From DATFYI01 sp035315125 (GTDB lineage: Bacteria; Chloroflexota; Anaerolineae; Anaerolineales; Anaerolineaceae): a stretch of 12,400 nt of DNA. The stretch covers positions 1 through 12,400 of the forward strand of contig DATFYI010000235.1 in NCBI GenBank assembly GCA_035315125.1, written 5' to 3'. Each line of letters begins with the position of its first letter. Positions within the stretch are counted from its first letter, which is position 1. A program made the position numbers and the translations under genes. Below the pieces are notes generated by a model. That model ran no database searches. It had not been told where the DNA came from and saw only the letters and a program-made list of their open reading frames with translations. Below, one piece after another: positions 1-6,074 of this stretch.

Positions 1-1062
1 TTGCTGGACGTAAATGATACGCTGGATGCGACAAAACTAATAGTCACTTCGTATACGATTACGAATCCGTTGCCGGATAACCATCAATATTTCTGGCGGG
101 TACGCGCCGTCAACAAGAATGGCGATTTAAGCTCCTGGGCGATCTTCTCCTTCCGCACCGCCATTATCCCACCTGTTCTAACCGCCATCGACAGCCCAAC
201 ACTGCACAGCTTGCGCCCCAGCTTCAATTGGAGCGCGCCGGATGGCGCCACTTCCTACACCCTGCAAGTTTCACCCAACAGCAACCTGAGCAGTCCGGTC
301 TTGAATGTGACGGTTTCAACTTCGCCCTATACCTCTACGGTTGATTTACCCGCCGGCAAGCTGTTGTATTGGCAGGTGCGCGCCAACGGCCCGAACGGCC
401 CCAGTCTGTGGTCAACCTCTTCAAGCTTCACGACCCCACTGCCCCCCGGCGTTCCGGCGCTGTTATCCCCATCCAATAATGCCTTGTTGACAAGCACAGA
501 CGCCGCGCCGGTTTACACCCCTACCCTGAGTTGGAAACCGTCCAGCATCCCATCCGGCGCATCCGCATTCGATCATTACGAGCTGCAGGTAAGCGACAAG
601 GCAGATTTCTCAAACTTGCTGGACACAAATGACACTCTGGATGCAACGAATCTTACGGGTACCTCGTATCCGATTCTAAACGCACTACCGGATAACCATA
701 CTTACTACTGGCGGGTGCGCGCCTATAACACAAAGCAGGATATAAGTTCCTGGGCGGTTTTTACTTTCAGAACGGCGGTTGGCAAGCCAACGCTGGTTGC
801 ACCGGCCAATAATCCGAACGCCTCTCCCAGCAGCCAGCGCCCGGTTTTCAGTTGGAACGGCCCACTCGATGCGAGCTCCTATACGATCGTTGTATCAACC
901 TCCAGTTCGCTGGCCTCTCCAATCATTAACACGAATTGCACGACTCCCTCCTACAGGCCAACCACTAATCTGCCGTCCGGCAAGGTATTGTACTGGCACG
1001 TCAGAGCAAACGGCACCACTGGTTCGGGTCTTTGGTCAGACACATGGAGTTTCCGGGCAAAA
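1..1062 (+). repeat. Diverged tandem repeat, period 615 bp (205 codons)
   Basis: Bases 1-33 and 616-648 differ at only a few, mostly synonymous-looking positions. The similarity continues at protein level: residues 1-147 match residues 206-354 module by module. The unit is one type-A plus one type-B fibronectin-like module. The window catches about one and three quarter units. Confidence 0.75.
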
Positions 1063-1065
1063 TAA
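1..1065 (+). CDS. Fibronectin-III-like repeat protein, C-terminal part (5' end outside window)
   Basis: This is the last 354 residues of a longer protein, probably surface-attached or secreted, built from beta-sandwich modules. Two module types alternate. Type A has a long first part and ends in Y-W-R-V-R-A ... S-S-W-A-x-F-x-F-R-T-A (ends at residues 54 and 259). Type B has R-P-x-F-x-W, then L-Y-W-x-V-R-A-N-G ... L-W-S (residues about 55-147 and 260-354). Residue 1 matches residue 206 inside the second type-A module, so the TTG at the window edge is an internal leucine codon and the true start lies upstream. The spaced W and Y/W-x-V-R-A motifs are typical of bacterial Fn3-like domains in adhesins and polysaccharide-interacting proteins. 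The C-terminus has no sorting motif or membrane segment. It is separated from the following cluster by 278 bp and is probably functionally unrelated to it. Confidence 0.85.
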   Translation: MLDVNDTLDATKLIVTSYTITNPLPDNHQYFWRVRAVNKNGDLSSWAIFSFRTAIIPPVLTAIDSPTLHSLRPSFNWSAPDGATSYTLQVSPNSNLSSPVLNVTVSTSPYTSTVDLPAGKLLYWQVRANGPNGPSLWSTSSSFTTPLPPGVPALLSPSNNALLTSTDAAPVYTPTLSWKPSSIPSGASAFDHYELQVSDKADFSNLLDTNDTLDATNLTGTSYPILNALPDNHTYYWRVRAYNTKQDISSWAVFTFRTAVGKPTLVAPANNPNASPSSQRPVFSWNGPLDASSYTIVVSTSSSLASPIINTNCTTPSYRPTTNLPSGKVLYWHVRANGTTGSGLWSDTWSFRAK

Positions 1066-1098
1066 TTGTCTATAAAAACAAATGGGGGAAATAAATCA

Positions 1099-1133
1099 CT
1101 GGTTCGGTTCAAGCAGACCAGCGTAATTTTTTT
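1099..1133 (+). terminator. Possible weak rho-independent terminator
   Basis: CTGGT (1099-1103) pairs with ACCAG (1117-1121) around a 13-base loop. Five bases later there is a run of seven T (1127-1133). It sits 34 bases after the stop of the fibronectin-like gene, where a terminator is expected. The stem is short and the T-run is offset, so the call is tentative. Confidence 0.35.
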
Positions 1134-1220
1134 CATTAGTTTGCTGCTGTAATATTAGAGCATTATCATGTGCGTATTAATCTTATTCTAAGATAAATAC
1201 GATATTCTATATCTAAATAG

Positions 1221-1226
1221 TATAAT
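1221..1226 (+). promoter_or_regulatory. Candidate -10 box (TATAAT) for the cluster
   Basis: A perfect TATAAT lies in an AT-rich stretch about 118 bases before the first gene of the cluster. I see no good -35 match at 16-18 bp upstream and no extended -10 TG. A short inverted repeat, GATAT-TCT-ATATC (1201-1213), sits where a regulator could bind. The placement before a long co-directional gene run supports a promoter; the absence of a -35 box weakens it. Confidence 0.35.
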
Positions 1227-1275
1227 AGGGCTGGGAAATTGTTGTGGCAGCCGCAAGAAATGGCTTAAACCTGTT

Positions 1276-1305
1276 GATTTTGTAAAAATCAATCCGAGGA
1301 TTTTT
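1276..1305 (+). promoter_or_regulatory. Leader with two mutually exclusive hairpins
   Basis: GATTTT (1276-1281) pairs with AAAATC (1285-1290) across a GTA loop. The same AAAAATC (1284-1290) can instead pair perfectly with GATTTTT (1299-1305) across an 8-base loop. Both stems are AT-rich. The arrangement lies between the candidate promoter and the ribosome binding site (GGGAG, 1331-1335) of the first cluster gene, so it could act as a conformational switch. It could also be chance in an AT-rich leader. Confidence 0.3.
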
Positions 1306-1343
1306 CCAAGGATAAATTATTAATGGAAACGGGAGTAAATAAT

Positions 1344-2165
1344 ATGAAAAAGATATTAACTGTGCTCTCCGAATGGGGTTATTGGGGAGAAGAACTGGTA
1401 GCACCGCTTGAAGTGCTCGACCAGAAAGGTTATGGTCTCGATTTTATGACGAATAAGGGCAAGCGTCCCCATGCCCTGCCTCCCAGTATGCAGGTAGGAT
1501 ATTTTGATCCCCCATTGCATAAAGTGGTGACGGATGAATATTACGCCAGTCTGACCATTAAAGTGGATGAGTCAAACCGCCTCAACAATCCAATCAATCT
1601 GTCAAAATGGTTCCCTGAAAGGCCTTTTTTCAATGCTCCCAATTTTGGGAAGGATCTTGAAGCTTATTACACCGCTCGTGACCAGGCCTGGAAGGACCTG
1701 GAAAAGTACGATGCCTTATTGCTGGTAGGCGGTAGCGGGCCAATCCTGGACATGGTCAACAATCAACGCTTGCATGACGTTATCTTAGGCTTTTTAGCCG
1801 CAGATAAGCTGATTGCGGCGGAATGCTACGGTGTAGCCTGCCTGGCATTTGCGCGGGATTGGACGGATCGTAAGAGTATCATTTGGGGCAAGCATGTTAC
1901 CGGGCATGCACTGGAATATGACTATAAGGACGGCACCGGCTTTCTCAATACGGATGTCAATATTGGCCCCCCACCTTATCCGCTGGAACTGATCCTGCGT
2001 GATGCGGTTGGACCCAACGGTCAGTATCACGGCGGCGTTGGACGAACAATATCAACCATTCTGGATTATCCCTTCTTGACCGGACGGTCAACGCAGGATG
2101 GGCATCTGGTGGGTGAGTTGGTGGTTGAAATCCTGGAAAACGGGCTGCGACGCTATGGCTGGTAA
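1344..2165 (+). CDS. DJ-1/PfpI superfamily protein (class I glutamine amidotransferase-like), 273 aa
   Basis: The fold is suggested by an N-terminal strand followed by W-G-E-E (residues 14-17, where the family's catalytic-site Glu sits), the strand-turn L-L-L-V-G-G-S-G-P (126-133) and a nucleophile elbow A-A-E-C-Y-G-V-A with Cys161. The residue after the Cys is Tyr, not the His usual in PfpI/Hsp31 proteins, so the catalytic pairing may differ. A T-G-R-S-T segment (246-250) matches the family's C-terminal T-x-R/G region. Family activities include glyoxalase III, chaperone/deglycase, protease and isocyanide hydratase; which applies here is unknown. I chose ATG 1344 over ATG 1323 because GGGAG (1331-1335) stands 8 bases before it and the protein then opens directly with the first beta strand. 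Its end overlaps the next gene by 11 bp, implying translational coupling. Confidence 0.8.
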   Translation: MKKILTVLSEWGYWGEELVAPLEVLDQKGYGLDFMTNKGKRPHALPPSMQVGYFDPPLHKVVTDEYYASLTIKVDESNRLNNPINLSKWFPERPFFNAPNFGKDLEAYYTARDQAWKDLEKYDALLLVGGSGPILDMVNNQRLHDVILGFLAADKLIAAECYGVACLAFARDWTDRKSIIWGKHVTGHALEYDYKDGTGFLNTDVNIGPPPYPLELILRDAVGPNGQYHGGVGRTISTILDYPFLTGRSTQDGHLVGELVVEILENGLRRYGW

Positions 2166-3909
2166 TTTGCAGAAGGAAGCTCCAGTAGCAACGGCGCCTA
2201 GAATGACAGAGAAAAACGGCAGGTTTGCCATCATTGAACAATTTCTGTCGGAAGGGATGCACGTCATGTTCGGTAACCCGGGCACGGTTGAACAAGGTTT
2301 TCTGGACGCCCTGGCGAATTACCCACATATGAAGTACATCCTGAGCTTGCAGGAGTCGGTGGCGGTTTTAGCCGCTGATGGCTATGCTCGCGCCACGCAA
2401 AAACCAACCCTGGTCCAGCTTCACAGCACACCCGGTGTTGGCAACGCTATTGGAGCGCTTTATCAGGCCAAACGCGGCCACAGCCCCCTGGTAGTAATCG
2501 GGGGTGATGCGGGCACTCAATACCTGGCGATGGATTCTCAGATGGCGGGCGACCTGGTAGCATTTGCCGAACCGGTCACCAAATGGTCCACAGTGGTGTT
2601 GGATTCTTCATCTCTACTGAGGGTCTTGCGCAAGGCGGTTAAAATTGCCTCCACTCCTCCCATGGGCCCCGTCTATGTGTGCCTGCCGATGGACGTGCTC
2701 GATGCAATCTCCATGGAGGAAGTATTCCCGGCCAGTCTCCCTTCGACGCGAGTAGTCCCGGACGAGCAAACGATCCTGGAAATAGCGCAAATGCTGGCGG
2801 CTGCCGAAAGACCAGTGTTCTTTATCGGCGATGGGGTGGCTTACTCGGGCGCGCAAAAGGAGCTTGAGCAGGTAGCCGAATTACTCGGCGCAGAAGTGTG
2901 GGAAGCGGATGCCGGAGAAGTCAATTTCAGTTACCGGCATCCTTCCTACAAGGGCATGACCGGGCACATGTTCGGCACGGCCAGCTTACCCATTACTTCA
3001 AAAGGGGATGTCAACCTGATCGTTGGCACCTACGTTTTACCGGAAGTATTCCCAATTCTGGGGAATATATTTGCACCCCAAGCAAAAGTAATCCATATTG
3101 ATCTGAATAGCTACGAAATCGCCAAGAACCATCCGGTGACACTGGGCGTTATGGCCGATCCGAAGCTGACGCTTGGCAAAGTAGCCCAGGCGCTGCAAGC
3201 GGTGATGACTGCCCAACAGAAAGAAGCGGCTTCAGCACGCTTAGCCGAGCTATCTAAAGCAAAAGAAACCCAGCGCAGCGAGGCGTTCAAGCAAGACCGG
3301 GCCGTGCGAGAGAACCTGCCGCTGCAAATGTCTCGCTTTATGGAAGAATTGATGAGCCAGCTACCTGAAGATGCAATCATCTTCGATGAAGCGCTGACTA
3401 ACTCGCCGGCTATTTCGCGTTATTTTGCTCCAACTTACACGGGCCAGTATTTTATAACGCGCGGTGGCTCCTTGGGCGTTGGCATTCCAGGAGCTATTGG
3501 AGCCAAACTGGCCAATCCAGAGAAGACCGTGATCGGTTTTACCGGGGATGGCGGGGCAATGTATACCATCCAGGCACTCTGGACGGCCGCCCGGCATAAT
3601 ATCAATGCCAAATTTGTGGTTTGCAACAATTCTTCATACCGCCTGTTGCAATTGAATATTGATGCTTATTGGAAAGAACGCGCCATCCCCAAGCATGACT
3701 TTCCACTCAGTTTCGACCTATCCAGCCCACCTTTGCAATTTCATGAGATGGCGCGTTCGATGGGCGTACAAAGTTTACGGATTGAAAAACCCTGGGAAAT
3801 TGCACCTGCAATTCGACAGGCCCTGGCTTACCCTGGTCCATTTCTCATTGATCTTGTTCTGGAAGGCGATACTCATCCGGAGCGGGTCGGTGCTACTTGC
3901 GGCCAATGA
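2155..3909 (+). CDS. ThDP-dependent decarboxylase/carboligase, benzoylformate decarboxylase-like, 584 aa
   Basis: This is a full-length three-domain ThDP enzyme of the acetolactate synthase/benzoylformate decarboxylase superfamily, which cleaves 2-oxo acids or joins aldehydes. The PYR domain (about 20-185) has G-N-P-G-T (40-44), the cofactor-activating Glu67 in L-Q-E-S, and L-H-S-T-P-G-x-G-N (His90) as in benzoylformate decarboxylases. The central domain spans about 200-350. The PP domain (about 390-570) has G-D-G-G (464-467) and N-N (491-492), the metal/diphosphate motif at normal spacing. Compared with benzoylformate decarboxylase as I recall it, the active-site Ser is Thr44, and I see no counterpart of the second catalytic His, so the substrate probably differs. 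ATG 2155 overlaps the preceding gene by 11 bp; ATG 2203 is an alternative, as neither has a strong ribosome binding site. No signal peptide is seen, so it is likely cytoplasmic. Confidence 0.9.
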   Translation: MAGNLQKEAPVATAPRMTEKNGRFAIIEQFLSEGMHVMFGNPGTVEQGFLDALANYPHMKYILSLQESVAVLAADGYARATQKPTLVQLHSTPGVGNAIGALYQAKRGHSPLVVIGGDAGTQYLAMDSQMAGDLVAFAEPVTKWSTVVLDSSSLLRVLRKAVKIASTPPMGPVYVCLPMDVLDAISMEEVFPASLPSTRVVPDEQTILEIAQMLAAAERPVFFIGDGVAYSGAQKELEQVAELLGAEVWEADAGEVNFSYRHPSYKGMTGHMFGTASLPITSKGDVNLIVGTYVLPEVFPILGNIFAPQAKVIHIDLNSYEIAKNHPVTLGVMADPKLTLGKVAQALQAVMTAQQKEAASARLAELSKAKETQRSEAFKQDRAVRENLPLQMSRFMEELMSQLPEDAIIFDEALTNSPAISRYFAPTYTGQYFITRGGSLGVGIPGAIGAKLANPEKTVIGFTGDGGAMYTIQALWTAARHNINAKFVVCNNSSYRLLQLNIDAYWKERAIPKHDFPLSFDLSSPPLQFHEMARSMGVQSLRIEKPWEIAPAIRQALAYPGPFLIDLVLEGDTHPERVGATCGQ

Positions 3910-3965
3910 GGGGAATTTTAAGCTTAACGAAGTTCGACAAATAAACTTGGAAGGATTTATGGCGG

Positions 3966-4442
3966 ATGTCAACGATTACTTTAGATGAAATTAAGAATTT
4001 TGCCACAGCCTGGTTTCGGGCTCTTGATCAGCACATACCTCCGGCCGAGTGTGCCAAACTGGTGGCAGAAGATGATTTGGAGATGATCTTCCCCGAGAAG
4101 ACCCTGCACGGAGTGAATGATTTTCTGGCTTGGTATGCCGGCGGTAAATATTCTGATGGTACCTCGGCGCCTGGCGTTATTAACATTTTTTTCGACGAGA
4201 ATCATAATGTGGTCAGCGTGAACGCACAGATTTCTGGCGAGCGGGCCTCTGTGAATGTAGTCGTAGCCTGGCAGGCCAGTTGGTTCGAGGCGCCCTCAGC
4301 CAAGAGTAAGCGCGTTTCGTTAGATGCTACACAGGCCTGGGTTGTACGCGCATCGCGTAAGAATCCTTATGGGCTGGAGGTAACCAGTTATAACGCCATG
4401 GCTGAACCTTTCCAATACGCTCCCGGGTTTTCAAGATTGTAG
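3966..4442 (+). CDS. NTF2-like (SnoaL/ketosteroid isomerase fold) protein, 158 aa
   Basis: The opening helix (D-E-I-K-N-F-A-T-A-W-F-R-A-L-D, 7-21), the A-E-D-D-L-E-M-I-F-P segment (35-43) and the H-G-V-N-D-F-L-A-W-Y helix (48-57) follow the usual cone-shaped NTF2 pattern, with long alternating strands after residue 70. It lacks the P-G-H and G-T-H motifs of its neighbours and looks the most diverged of the set. Such proteins are small cyclases, isomerases, dehydratases or binding proteins; the activity here is not known. ATG 3966 is preceded by GGAAGG (3949-3954). An overlapping ATG at 3959 opens only a nine-codon frame and is not used. It starts 56 bp after the ThDP enzyme gene and is probably co-transcribed with it. 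A further 200-bp gap follows, the largest inside the cluster. Confidence 0.72.
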   Translation: MSTITLDEIKNFATAWFRALDQHIPPAECAKLVAEDDLEMIFPEKTLHGVNDFLAWYAGGKYSDGTSAPGVINIFFDENHNVVSVNAQISGERASVNVVVAWQASWFEAPSAKSKRVSLDATQAWVVRASRKNPYGLEVTSYNAMAEPFQYAPGFSRL

Positions 4443-4560
4443 AATCGGCGATTGACGGTTTATCTCTGGCAGATTTCTTGCGGAATGATCTGAATTTATT
4501 CGGAACAAAGGATGAGTGTAAACGCGAGCTATAAATTCTTAATGATTGGTGTAGGAGCAC

Positions 4561-4615
4561 AATACCCGGTATTTCCAGACTTTTAATGAGTCTGTTGAAC
4601 AACAACTTATTCAAC
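4561..4615 (+). promoter_or_regulatory. Three consecutive inverted repeats before the 4643 gene
   Basis: The 200-bp gap 4443-4642 holds AATACC-C-GGTATT (4561-4573), then CAGAC-9 nt-GTCTG (4576-4594), then GTTGAA-10 nt-TTCAAC (4594-4615), the last ending 15 bases before the AAGGAG of the next gene. No T-run follows, so it is not an ordinary terminator. It could be operator sites, a folded leader or an mRNA processing/stability element. I see no convincing promoter and no coding sequence in the rest of this gap. Confidence 0.35.
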
Positions 4616-4642
4616 TAATCAGTTTTCTACAAGGAGATCAAA

Positions 4643-5065
4643 ATGGACAACACGCAATTAGTACTAAAAATGTACGATTACTTTAACAAGGGTGATATGG
4701 CTTCAATTAAGAAAGAAGTCTTCCATCCAGATATTAGCTGGACGATGCCCGGGCATCACCCGCTCTCTGCCCGTATGGAAGGTGTGGACGCTGTAATCGC
4801 TTTCTTCGGCGCGCTTTTCAAAGGCGGCATCCGGGTTGACGACGTGCACTTCGGAGTGCTGGACGATGGAACCGTGATTGAGAAGCATATGGGTCACGGC
4901 AAGATTGGCAACGAAGAATTCCTCTTCCCTACCTGCACTTCGTATGGCATCAAAGATGGCAAGATCTTCGAAGTGCGTGTTCATACGGCTGACCAGCACA
5001 ATGTGGATCGCTATTTTTGGACGGTGTTCAAGCTGAAAAGCATTCCAGCTCGCCTTGCTGATTGA
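4643..5065 (+). CDS. SnoaL-like / NTF2-fold protein with P-G-H motif, 140 aa
   Basis: The pattern is a first helix ending in F-N-K-G-D (14-18), then H-P-D-I-S-W-T-M-P-G-H-H-P-L-S (28-42), then a helix D-A-V-I-A-F-F (49-55), then strands ending in D-G-K-I-F-E-V-R-V-H (105-114). This is the usual layout of SnoaL-like ketosteroid-isomerase-fold proteins. The W-x-M-P-G-H segment is shared with the next gene and with the last domain of the FHA fusion, marking one subfamily. His38/His39, Asp76, His82 and His114 are polar candidates for the pocket. The reaction is unknown; relatives carry out isomerisation, aldol cyclisation or dehydration. ATG 4643 has an excellent AAGGAG at 4631-4636. The next gene begins 25 bp downstream. 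Confidence 0.82.
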   Translation: MDNTQLVLKMYDYFNKGDMASIKKEVFHPDISWTMPGHHPLSARMEGVDAVIAFFGALFKGGIRVDDVHFGVLDDGTVIEKHMGHGKIGNEEFLFPTCTSYGIKDGKIFEVRVHTADQHNVDRYFWTVFKLKSIPARLAD

Positions 5066-5090
5066 GCTGGCGAGTAGAGATGGAGATCCG

Positions 5091-5543
5091 ATGGCTACCA
5101 TAAAAGCAGTTGTTACCCCGCAGCACGTCAAAGATGCCTATGCCGCCTTAAATTCTGGCGATATAGAGCGTATCAAGCAGTATTGGGCCGAAGATATGGT
5201 TTGGCAGGTGCCAGGTCATAACCGTCTTTCAGGTTGGTACACTGGCAGGGATGAGTTCCTGGCCTTTATGGGCCAGGTCGGTCAGCTTTCTGGCAACAGC
5301 TTTCGCATGGATAATATTGCCGGACAGGTCATTGTGACAGGCGAGTATTCCGCAGATTTAACTCGCAACCGGGGCAACCGTGCCGTGCAAACAGAAAAGT
5401 TGCTGGACATTGAAGTCGTACATGTCCTGCGCTGGCGGGACGGCAAAGTAATTGCCGGTAAGGGTGCCATCTTTGGCGATGGTGTCACAGAATACGATCA
5501 ATTCTGGTCAAATTCACCGGTAGTCACACCTCCAGACCACTAA
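5091..5543 (+). CDS. SnoaL-like / NTF2-fold protein, close paralogue of the FHA fusion's last domain, 150 aa
   Basis: The helix V-T-P-Q-H-V-K-D-A-Y-A-A-L (8-20), M-V-W-Q-V-P-G-H-N-R-L-S-G-W-Y (36-50) and the strand pair H-V-L-R-W-R-D-G-K-V-I-A-G-K-G (111-125) define the NTF2 fold. By hand alignment, about 105 of 143 ungapped positions are identical to residues 289-431 of the fusion protein encoded at 6075-7370. That alignment also supports ATG 5091 rather than an upstream start at TTG 5055 overlapping the previous gene; GGAG (5082-5085) stands 5 bases before it. The conserved R-W-R-D-G-K and I-F-G-D-G-x-T-E-Y-D-Q-F-W tail suggest a shared ligand or oligomer contact. Substrate and reaction are not recognisable. 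Confidence 0.83.
   Translation: MATIKAVVTPQHVKDAYAALNSGDIERIKQYWAEDMVWQVPGHNRLSGWYTGRDEFLAFMGQVGQLSGNSFRMDNIAGQVIVTGEYSADLTRNRGNRAVQTEKLLDIEVVHVLRWRDGKVIAGKGAIFGDGVTEYDQFWSNSPVVTPPDH
5112..5540 (+). repeat. Duplicated NTF2 domain, copy 1 (copy 2 at 6939-7367)
   Basis: Both copies are exactly 429 bp and align without gaps at the protein level, with about 73% identity by hand count. One copy is a separate gene and the other is the C-terminal domain of the FHA fusion. Confidence 0.8.
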
Positions 5544-5551
5544 TCTTTTTT

Positions 5552-5569
5552 ACCCCTCAAATCAGGGGT
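5552..5569 (+). other. Intergenic hairpin
   Basis: ACCCCT (5552-5557) and AGGGGT (5564-5569) form a perfect 6-bp stem with a 6-base loop, 8 bases after the stop of the preceding gene. The T-run (TTTTTT) lies before the stem, not after it, so on the + strand it does not look like a rho-independent terminator. It could affect mRNA decay or processing between the two flanking genes. Confidence 0.4.
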
Positions 5570-5631
5570 GGCTGGTAAGGAGTATTTTTAATCAAAAATT
5601 ATACGGATCTTTGGTTCCTTAAGGTGAAAAT

Positions 5632-5979
5632 ATGCCAATTATCACGATCCAAGTCATAGAAGGGGTGGTTTTAACCAGCCCGGAACAGAAACGCGATCTG
5701 CTTAAAAAAATGACAGACACGTTCATCAGTGTCGTTGGTGATGTTGCGCGACCTTATACTTACTGCATTATTCAAGAAACACCGCCCATGGAATGGTCGA
5801 TTGCCGGGACGCCACTGCCTGACCTACCTTTCTTGTATGGACCGGATTACGCAGAAATGCACAAGAAAGCGAATGAGATCATGCGCAGCTTCATCGAATC
5901 CCAGACCAATAAAGGGGTTGCAAAAGAAGAACACGACCAAAGCTGGTCGCGCGCCCAACGGGCCTGGGAAGGTGATTGA
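5632..5979 (+). CDS. 4-oxalocrotonate tautomerase-like protein, 115 aa
   Basis: The protein opens M-P-I-I-T-I-Q-V-I-E-G, so removal of Met exposes Pro1, the catalytic base of the tautomerase superfamily. It continues S-P-E-Q-K-R-D-L-L-K-K-M-T-D (15-28) and A-R-P-Y-T-Y-C-I-I-Q-E (39-49), as in longer bacterial tautomerase-family proteins. The W-S-I-A-G-T-P-L segment (60-67) corresponds to the family's W-G-I-G-G region. It lacks the Arg that directly follows E-G in canonical 4-oxalocrotonate tautomerase (Val here), though the Arg of A-R-P is present. At 115 residues it is almost twice the classic 62, with a charged tail rich in E, K and W. Known relatives shift enol/keto double bonds or hydrate unsaturated acids; the substrate here is unknown. 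AAGGTG lies a few bases before the ATG. Confidence 0.85.
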   Translation: MPIITIQVIEGVVLTSPEQKRDLLKKMTDTFISVVGDVARPYTYCIIQETPPMEWSIAGTPLPDLPFLYGPDYAEMHKKANEIMRSFIESQTNKGVAKEEHDQSWSRAQRAWEGD

Positions 5980-6004
5980 TTTTTCGGACTTTACTGACCG
6001 GTTG

Positions 6005-6025
6005 CTCAGCCAGCAGAATGCTGAG
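6005..6025 (+). other. Hairpin in the gap before the FHA fusion gene
   Basis: CTCAGC (6005-6010) and GCTGAG (6020-6025) pair perfectly around a 9-base loop, within the 95-bp gap 5980-6074. Only TTT follows, so terminator activity is doubtful. No promoter is evident in the gap. Confidence 0.3.
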
Positions 6026-6074
6026 TTTAAAAATCTAAAACACGGTATTCCGCTGGCGAGCAGGAGAGATTAAA

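Noticed and set aside
3659..3988. Open + strand frame of 109 codons across the end of the ThDP enzyme gene
   Set aside because: It lies out of frame almost wholly inside the conserved PP domain and has no recognisable protein features.
4703..5131. Minus-strand frame of 142 codons opposite the 4643 and 5091 genes
   Set aside because: It is antisense to two genes with strong family motifs and ribosome binding sites, and its translation shows no family pattern.
5552..5569. Rho-independent terminator between the 5091 and 5632 genes
   Set aside because: The stem is good but the T-run precedes it on the + strand, so the required 3' T-tract is absent.
5729..6073. Open + strand frame overlapping the tautomerase gene
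   Set aside because: Its translation is rich in R and K and low in structure, as expected of a shifted frame, while the overlapped frame encodes a clear tautomerase.
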